A stretch of DNA of 9,502 bases, taken from positions 1-9,502 of the forward strand of contig JAPSGP010000085.1 of NCBI GenBank assembly GCA_031177445.1, written 5' to 3'. The notes beneath the pieces are model-generated. The model was given only the letters and a program-made list of their open reading frames with translations. It made no database searches and was not told the DNA's origin. Each line of letters opens with the position of its first letter. Within the stretch, counting starts at the first letter, position 1. The DNA is from Acidimicrobiia bacterium. Lineage in GTDB: Bacteria > Actinomycetota > Acidimicrobiia > IMCC26256 > JACDBD01. This document shows positions 6,118 through 9,502 of this stretch, piece by piece. Made by a program: the position numbers and the translations under genes.

Positions 6118-7352
6118 AGCCGTCTCGTCTCCTCCTTGGGCTTCGCCGGGTCGAACGTGACACCGTCGAGCTTCACCTCGAACGGCGCCATGTCGTCGTC
6201 GGGCACGTCGATCTTCTCGGCCGCCGCGACCTCCTCGTAGAGGTCCCGCAGCAAGATCTGCGACGCAAGGTTCAGATCAGGCGTCTGGTTCACGAGCCCG
6301 AGGCGCTCGTACTGGGCGAGGAACCACAGCGCGTGCGCACGTCGGGGCGGGTTCACCGCACCGTCGCGGAAGAACACCATGTAGTCGCCCTTGAACTTCT
6401 TCGTCCCGAGGTCGGCGCCGAGGTCGTAGGTGCCCTCGAGCCGTCCCTCGATGTCGGCCGCGGGGGCGTTGACGTACTCGGGGGCGCCGATCACGGTGGC
6501 GGCCCTGGCCCGGTTCGACCGCTGGTCGAGCCACTTGCTCGCGTCGAGCACCGCCGCCATGACGTCCATCAGCACCCCCTTCTTGGTCGTCGCGAACCGC
6601 TCGTTCACGACGAGCGCCTTCTCGGGATGGTTGGTCCAGATGTCCTGGGTGGCGATGTGGGTGAAGCCGACCTCCTGCTGGACGGCGATTGCGTTCCACG
6701 GCTCGCCGACGCAATACCCGTCCATGGTGCCGACCTTCATGTTCGCCACCATCTGGGGCGGAGGGATCGGGATGATCTGCACCGCCTTCGTGTCGACCTT
6801 GGCTGCCTTGAGCCAGTAGCGCAGCCACAGGTCGTGGGTGCCGCCGGGAAACGTCATCGCCATCGTCGGCGTCTTGGCCTCGAGCGCCGTGCGCGCCTTC
6901 TTGAGATTGCCGTAGCCGACCGACGCGAACTCGTCGTTCAGCGTGATCGCCTGCCCGTTGTTGTTGAGCATCATCGCGACCTTCAGCGAGGTGTCCCCCG
7001 CCGTCCCGCCGATACCGGTGGCGACGGAGAGCGGGAGGCTGAACAGCGCATGAGCGCCGTCGATCTGCCCATTGAGGAGCGCGTCGCGCGTGGCCGGCCA
7101 CGACGCCTGCTTTTCCAGTGTGACCTCGAGGTCGCGGTCGGCGAAGAAGCCGAGCTCCTGCGCCATGACCAGCGACGCGCAGTCGGTGAGGGCGATGAAA
7201 CCGAGCTTGACCGGGCGGGGCGACTTTTGGTTCTTGCGTCCGGAGGAGCGCGGGAGCGCCGCCGCCCGCTCGAGCCCCACACCAGGGAGGCCTGCGAGGG
7301 CAGGGGCCAGCGCGGCGCCGCCCGCCAGCCGGAGAAAGTCCCGTCGATGCAT
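6114..7352 (-). CDS. nrtA: NrtA-like nitrate/nitrite-binding protein with Tat signal
   Basis: A 412-residue extracytoplasmic substrate-binding protein of the NrtA/CmpA (NMT1-like) group. The N-terminus has a twin-arginine signal (RRDFLRLAGGAAL, 3-15) followed by a hydrophobic Ala/Gly/Leu stretch to about residue 27. The mature domain opens with LGFIALTDCASLVMAQELGFF (from 50), then TMAMTFPGGTHDLWLRYWL (163-181), a segment characteristic of NrtA-type proteins, and MKVGTMDGYCVGEPWNAIA (205-223). No lipobox Cys is present in the signal region; the first Cys is residue 58. The ATG at 7352 places the Tat motif correctly. A longer frame to 7550 exists but would run through the control region into the divergent nirA. 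No Shine-Dalgarno precedes the start. It is first in the nrtABD operon. Nitrate is the likely ligand; bicarbonate or nitrite are alternatives. Confidence 0.9.
   Translation of the reverse strand: MHRRDFLRLAGGAALAPALAGLPGVGLERAAALPRSSGRKNQKSPRPVKLGFIALTDCASLVMAQELGFFADRDLEVTLEKQASWPATRDALLNGQIDGAHALFSLPLSVATGIGGTAGDTSLKVAMMLNNNGQAITLNDEFASVGYGNLKKARTALEAKTPTMAMTFPGGTHDLWLRYWLKAAKVDTKAVQIIPIPPPQMVANMKVGTMDGYCVGEPWNAIAVQQEVGFTHIATQDIWTNHPEKALVVNERFATTKKGVLMDVMAAVLDASKWLDQRSNRARAATVIGAPEYVNAPAADIEGRLEGTYDLGADLGTKKFKGDYMVFFRDGAVNPPRRAHALWFLAQYERLGLVNQTPDLNLASQILLRDLYEEVAAAEKIDVPDDDMAPFEVKLDGVTFDPAKPKEETRRL
6129..6137 (-). promoter_or_regulatory. Ribosome binding site of nrtB
   Basis: AAGGAGGAG on the minus strand, 11 bases before the ATG at 6117 and inside the end of nrtA. 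It supports initiation at the ATGA overlap rather than at an internal codon. Confidence 0.65.
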
Positions 7353-7398
7353 GTCCGGGACCGTACGGACGCCGCACGACGGCGCAGTTTCCTGCCGA

Positions 7399-7412
7399 TC
7401 ACAGGCCCGTGA
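7399..7412. promoter_or_regulatory. Inverted repeat TCAC-n6-GTGA
   Basis: Four-base perfect arms with a six-base spacer, in the nrtA-proximal half of the divergent gap. It resembles the TCACGC-CCT-GCGTGA palindrome before the NnaR-like gene (3270-3284), differing by one base in spacing. With arms this short, chance is a real alternative. Confidence 0.25.
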
Positions 7413-7439
7413 CGGGGCGCGCACATCGCCGGATCGCCC

Positions 7440-7459
7440 GTGTGAGATCCCGTTCACAC
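7440..7459. promoter_or_regulatory. Inverted repeat GTGTGA-n8-TCACAC, candidate operator
   Basis: Perfect six-base arms around GATCCCGT, centred 63-64 bases before the nirA ATG and about 98 bases before the nrtA start. The placement suits an operator shared by both divergent units. The arm centres are about 14 bases apart, too far for one helical turn but possible for a larger dimer. No protein can be assigned from sequence. Confidence 0.4.
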
Positions 7460-7512
7460 GATCGCCGCCGGTTCCTGACCCGCCCGCAACAGCGCCCGGG
7501 CACGATGCCGCC

Positions 7513-9156
7513 ATGCCGACGGGGGTCCGTCCGAACATTCCGCGCGCCAAGCGCGATGGTCTCGACCTCGACCTGGCGACCCTGTGCGCCGCCGGGCCCG
7601 GCGCACTGGAGCCCGACGACCACTACCGGCTCAAGACGTACGGGGTGTGCGCACAGCGCCAGGACGACCTGTTCATGATCCGGCTCCGGGTCGCCGGCGG
7701 CCAGATCGATCGCGAGCAGGTGGCAGCAGTCGCGGAAGGGGCCCGGCGCTACGCCGACGGGAACGTCCACCTCACGACCCGCCAGAACGTCGAGCTCCAC
7801 TCGGTGGCCCTCACTGACGTGCCGGCGCTGTACGAGGAGCTCGACGCGGTCGGTCTCGCCGGCCGCTCGGCGTGCGGCCACACCATTCGCAACGTGATGG
7901 CGTGCCCGGAGTCGGGCACGTCGGTCGACGAGCCGTTCGACGTCGTCCCCGACGCGCTCCGCATCTCGCGGTTGCTCGTCGAGCGATCGTCCGAGCTCAA
8001 CGTCGCGCTCCCCTCGCGCCTCAACATCGTGCTCGGCGGATGCACGACGTGTGGTCTCGACGCGCTCACGAACGACATCGGGCTGGTCGCCCGGGTGCGT
8101 GACGGCGAGTGCGGGTACCAGCTGTGGGCGGGCGGGAGCCTCGGCACCGCGCCACGGCTGTCGATGCTGCTCCGCCCGTTCATCGGCCGCGACGAGGCCT
8201 GGCCGGCGGTGTGGACCATCGTCGAATGGTTCTGCGGCGAAGGCAGCATCGAGCAGGTCGCGCGGGGTCGGCTGAAGTTCCTGCTCGAGGAGCGGGGCGA
8301 GCCCACGTTCCGCAACGCGTTCGAGAAGCGGTTCGCCAAGCTGCGCGCCGAGGAGCAGCCGCCGGTTCCGACCGTGGAGCCGGCGACGCCCGAGCTCATC
8401 GAGCGTGCGTTGGCGTTCGCGCCCTCACCGGGTTGGTGCGAGACGGTTCGCCCCGAGCGGCGGCCTGGTCTGGCCACCGTCACGGTGCGGGTCCCGCTCG
8501 GCGACATGAGCGCCGGCGCCTTCGAAGCCGTCGCCGCGCTTGCGATCGGGAACACCGTCCATCTCTCTCGCGACCAGAACCTCGTGTTGCGCTCGGTGCC
8601 GGTCGAGCGCGTCCCCGACCTGCTCGACGGGCTCGCCGCGCTCGGCTACGGCCCGGCGGGCGATCGGAGCTCCATCGACGTGCGCGCCTGTCCCGGGCTC
8701 ACGTTCTGCTCGCTGGCGATCACCGGCAGCCAGCCGTTGGCGCTGGCGCTGGAGACCGCGCTCGCCGCCCGGCCCGACCTGCCGCGGGACTTCTCGATCG
8801 CGGTGTCGGGCTGCCCCAACTCCTGCGCCCGCCAGCAGGTCGCCGACGTCGGGTTGACCGGCACCAAGCTGCGCCTGGGAGGGCGCACCGACGTCGGCTA
8901 CCAGCTCTCGCTCGGCGCCGACCTCGCGCAGGGAGCGGTGGGCATCCCGCTGCTCAAGCTGTTCGAGGAAGAGGTCGCGGACGCGGTGGTCGCGGTGGTG
9001 GAGAACTGGGTCGCGCTCCGCCGTCCGGCCGAGCCGATGGCGAGCACGTTCCGGCGGGTCGGTCTCGAGCGCATCGCGGCGGCGGTCGCGCTCCGGCTCC
9101 GTCCCGACGACGACCGGTTCACGAGCGACGACGCCGGCGAGGAGGACGCGGCGTGA
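7513..9156 (+). CDS. nirA: Ferredoxin-type nitrite/sulfite reductase
   Basis: A 547-residue siroheme/[4Fe-4S] reductase that would carry out the six-electron reduction of nitrite to ammonium (or sulfite to sulfide) in the cytoplasm. It shows the expected duplicated layout: a ferredoxin-like half domain with LTTRQNVELHSV (87-98), a first haemoprotein domain with NIVLGGCTTCGL (171-182), then a second half domain with HLSRDQNLVLRSV (350-362). The cluster-binding domain follows: Cys393 and Cys399 in ACPGLTFC, Cys434 and Cys438 in GCPNSC. All four cluster ligands are present. Length excludes the shorter cobalamin enzyme CobG. The ATG at 7513 suits the family N-terminus; the frame opens upstream to 7072 but that part is antisense to nrtA. 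Divergence from nrtABD and the NnaR-like regulator favour nitrite. His96 at the siroheme-loop position also occurs, as I recall, in the mycobacterial sulfite reductase, so sulfite is not excluded. Confidence 0.9.
   Translation: MPTGVRPNIPRAKRDGLDLDLATLCAAGPGALEPDDHYRLKTYGVCAQRQDDLFMIRLRVAGGQIDREQVAAVAEGARRYADGNVHLTTRQNVELHSVALTDVPALYEELDAVGLAGRSACGHTIRNVMACPESGTSVDEPFDVVPDALRISRLLVERSSELNVALPSRLNIVLGGCTTCGLDALTNDIGLVARVRDGECGYQLWAGGSLGTAPRLSMLLRPFIGRDEAWPAVWTIVEWFCGEGSIEQVARGRLKFLLEERGEPTFRNAFEKRFAKLRAEEQPPVPTVEPATPELIERALAFAPSPGWCETVRPERRPGLATVTVRVPLGDMSAGAFEAVAALAIGNTVHLSRDQNLVLRSVPVERVPDLLDGLAALGYGPAGDRSSIDVRACPGLTFCSLAITGSQPLALALETALAARPDLPRDFSIAVSGCPNSCARQQVADVGLTGTKLRLGGRTDVGYQLSLGADLAQGAVGIPLLKLFEEEVADAVVAVVENWVALRRPAEPMASTFRRVGLERIAAAVALRLRPDDDRFTSDDAGEEDAA
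9140..9145 (+). promoter_or_regulatory. Ribosome binding site of the sulfite-oxidase-like gene
   Basis: AGGAGG within the end of nirA, seven bases before the GTG at 9153. It fixes the GTG start and shows the downstream gene is translated from the nirA message. Confidence 0.8.
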
Positions 9157-9502
9157 CATCCATCGCAGTCCGGCGAGTGCACCGCGTGGCCGAGCAGTGG
9201 CCGGTGGTCCACCTCGAGTCGGAGTTCCCGACCGTGAGCGCGTTGACCGTCGACGGGCTCGTTCGTCACCCGCGTTCACTTTCCCTCGAGGAGCTCGCCG
9301 CGCTCGGTGGGAGTGAGCACATCGTCGATGTCCACTGCGTGTGGGGGTGGTCGAAGCCACGAGTGCCGTGGACGGGGGTGCCGCTCGCGGCCGTGCTCGA
9401 CGTCGCGGCGCCCGACTGCGGGGGCGAGACCTACGTGATGGTGCGTTCGGCGTCCGACACGTACTCGTCGTGCCTGACGATCGCCGACGCCGCCCGTGGC
9501 AT
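9153..9502 (+). CDS. Sulfite-oxidase-family molybdopterin oxidoreductase, 3' end outside the window
   Basis: The first 116 codons of a molybdenum enzyme, cut by the window edge. The GTG start overlaps the nirA stop (GTGA) and has an ideal AGGAGG. WPVVHLESEFPTVSALTVDG (16-35), LVRHPRSLSLEEL (36-48) and VDVHCVWGWSK (58-68) are the standard opening of the sulfite oxidase molybdopterin-binding fold; Cys62 corresponds to the conserved cysteine that ligands molybdenum. WTGVPLAAVLD (73-83) follows as expected. No Tat or secretion signal is present, so it is probably cytoplasmic, unlike most bacterial sulfite-oxidising members such as SorA or YedY. Coupling to a nitrite reductase suggests it acts on the same pathway, perhaps as a nitrate reductase or as an accessory oxidoreductase, but the substrate cannot be read from this fragment. 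Partner or fused electron-transfer domains may lie beyond the edge. Confidence 0.85.
   Translation, partial: MTSIAVRRVHRVAEQWPVVHLESEFPTVSALTVDGLVRHPRSLSLEELAALGGSEHIVDVHCVWGWSKPRVPWTGVPLAAVLDVAAPDCGGETYVMVRSASDTYSSCLTIADAARG

Larger units (their letters stand above)
7353..7512. promoter_or_regulatory. Divergent control region between nrtA and nirA
   Basis: This 160-base gap lies between the starts of nrtA (minus) and nirA (plus) and should hold both promoters and shared operators. Neither gene has a recognisable Shine-Dalgarno, so leaderless or weakly led transcripts are possible. I see two inverted repeats, listed separately, and a stem GTCCG/CGGAC (7353-7357 with 7366-7370) abutting the nrtA start. 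No clear -10/-35 pair or GlnR consensus could be recognised by eye. Confidence 0.6.

Noticed and set aside
6333..7412. 359-codon plus-strand frame opposite nrtA
   Set aside because: Antisense artefact; nrtA on the minus strand carries the Tat signal and NrtA motifs.
7072..7512. Extended N-terminus for nirA starting at 7072
   Set aside because: This stretch is antisense to nrtA and low-complexity Arg/Ser-rich; family N-termini begin near the ATG at 7513.
7353..7550. Extended N-terminus for nrtA starting at 7550
   Set aside because: It would put the Tat motif about 70 residues into the protein and overlap the divergent nirA start; the ATG at 7352 is natural.
7513..9156. CobG (precorrin-3B synthase) as an alternative identity
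   Set aside because: CobG is considerably shorter, and no cobalamin biosynthesis genes are nearby, whereas nitrate transport and regulation genes are.
8425..9360. 311-codon minus-strand frame opposite nirA and the molybdenum enzyme
   Set aside because: It spans two well-supported plus-strand genes and shows no domain or plausible start signal.
1..9502. tRNA, rRNA, CRISPR arrays, insertion sequences, integrases or attachment sites
   Set aside because: I read for cloverleaf ends, regularly spaced repeats, transposase motifs and terminal repeats and found nothing I could support.

Overview
The window is very GC-rich, densely packed, and free of RNA genes, CRISPR arrays and mobile elements. Gene content (a CYP124/125-type P450, a FadE26-type acyl-CoA dehydrogenase and a HemD/winged-helix regulator of the NnaR type) points to a high-GC actinobacterium. 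Taxonomy below phylum cannot be fixed from the sequence; an environmental lineage such as Acidimicrobiia or a mycobacterial relative would fit. Family assignments come from reading motifs and remembered homologues, not from a database search.

Layout. (1) 1-2104, plus strand: the 3' part of a cytochrome P450 followed after 26 bases by an acyl-CoA dehydrogenase resembling mycobacterial FadE26 (ChsE4). Together they look like part of a steroid or branched-lipid side-chain degradation operon that begins upstream of the window. (2) 2114-2163: a long imperfect hairpin between convergent genes, probably a bidirectional terminator. (3) 2170-3201, minus strand: an aldo/keto reductase with an intact catalytic tetrad and unknown substrate. 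(4) 3319-9502: a nitrate/nitrite assimilation block. It holds an NnaR-like regulator (plus), an nrtA-nrtB-nrtD ABC importer operon (minus, with two 4-base start/stop overlaps), and, diverging from nrtA across a 160-base control region, a siroheme/[4Fe-4S] nitrite/sulfite reductase (plus). The reductase overlaps a sulfite-oxidase-family molybdenum enzyme that runs off the right edge.

How the genes could work together: NrtABD would import nitrate/nitrite using ATP, a nitrate reductase would make nitrite, NirA would reduce nitrite to ammonium, and the NnaR-like protein would control the block. No classical DMSO-reductase-type nitrate reductase is present here. The molybdenum enzyme translationally coupled to nirA is of the sulfite oxidase fold, the fold used by eukaryotic nitrate reductases. 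That it may be the missing nitrate reductase is the most interesting hypothesis in the window. Other points worth a second look are the absence of any canonical start codon at the expected N-terminus of the regulator, palindromes in both control regions, and a Tat-type binding protein with no lipobox.
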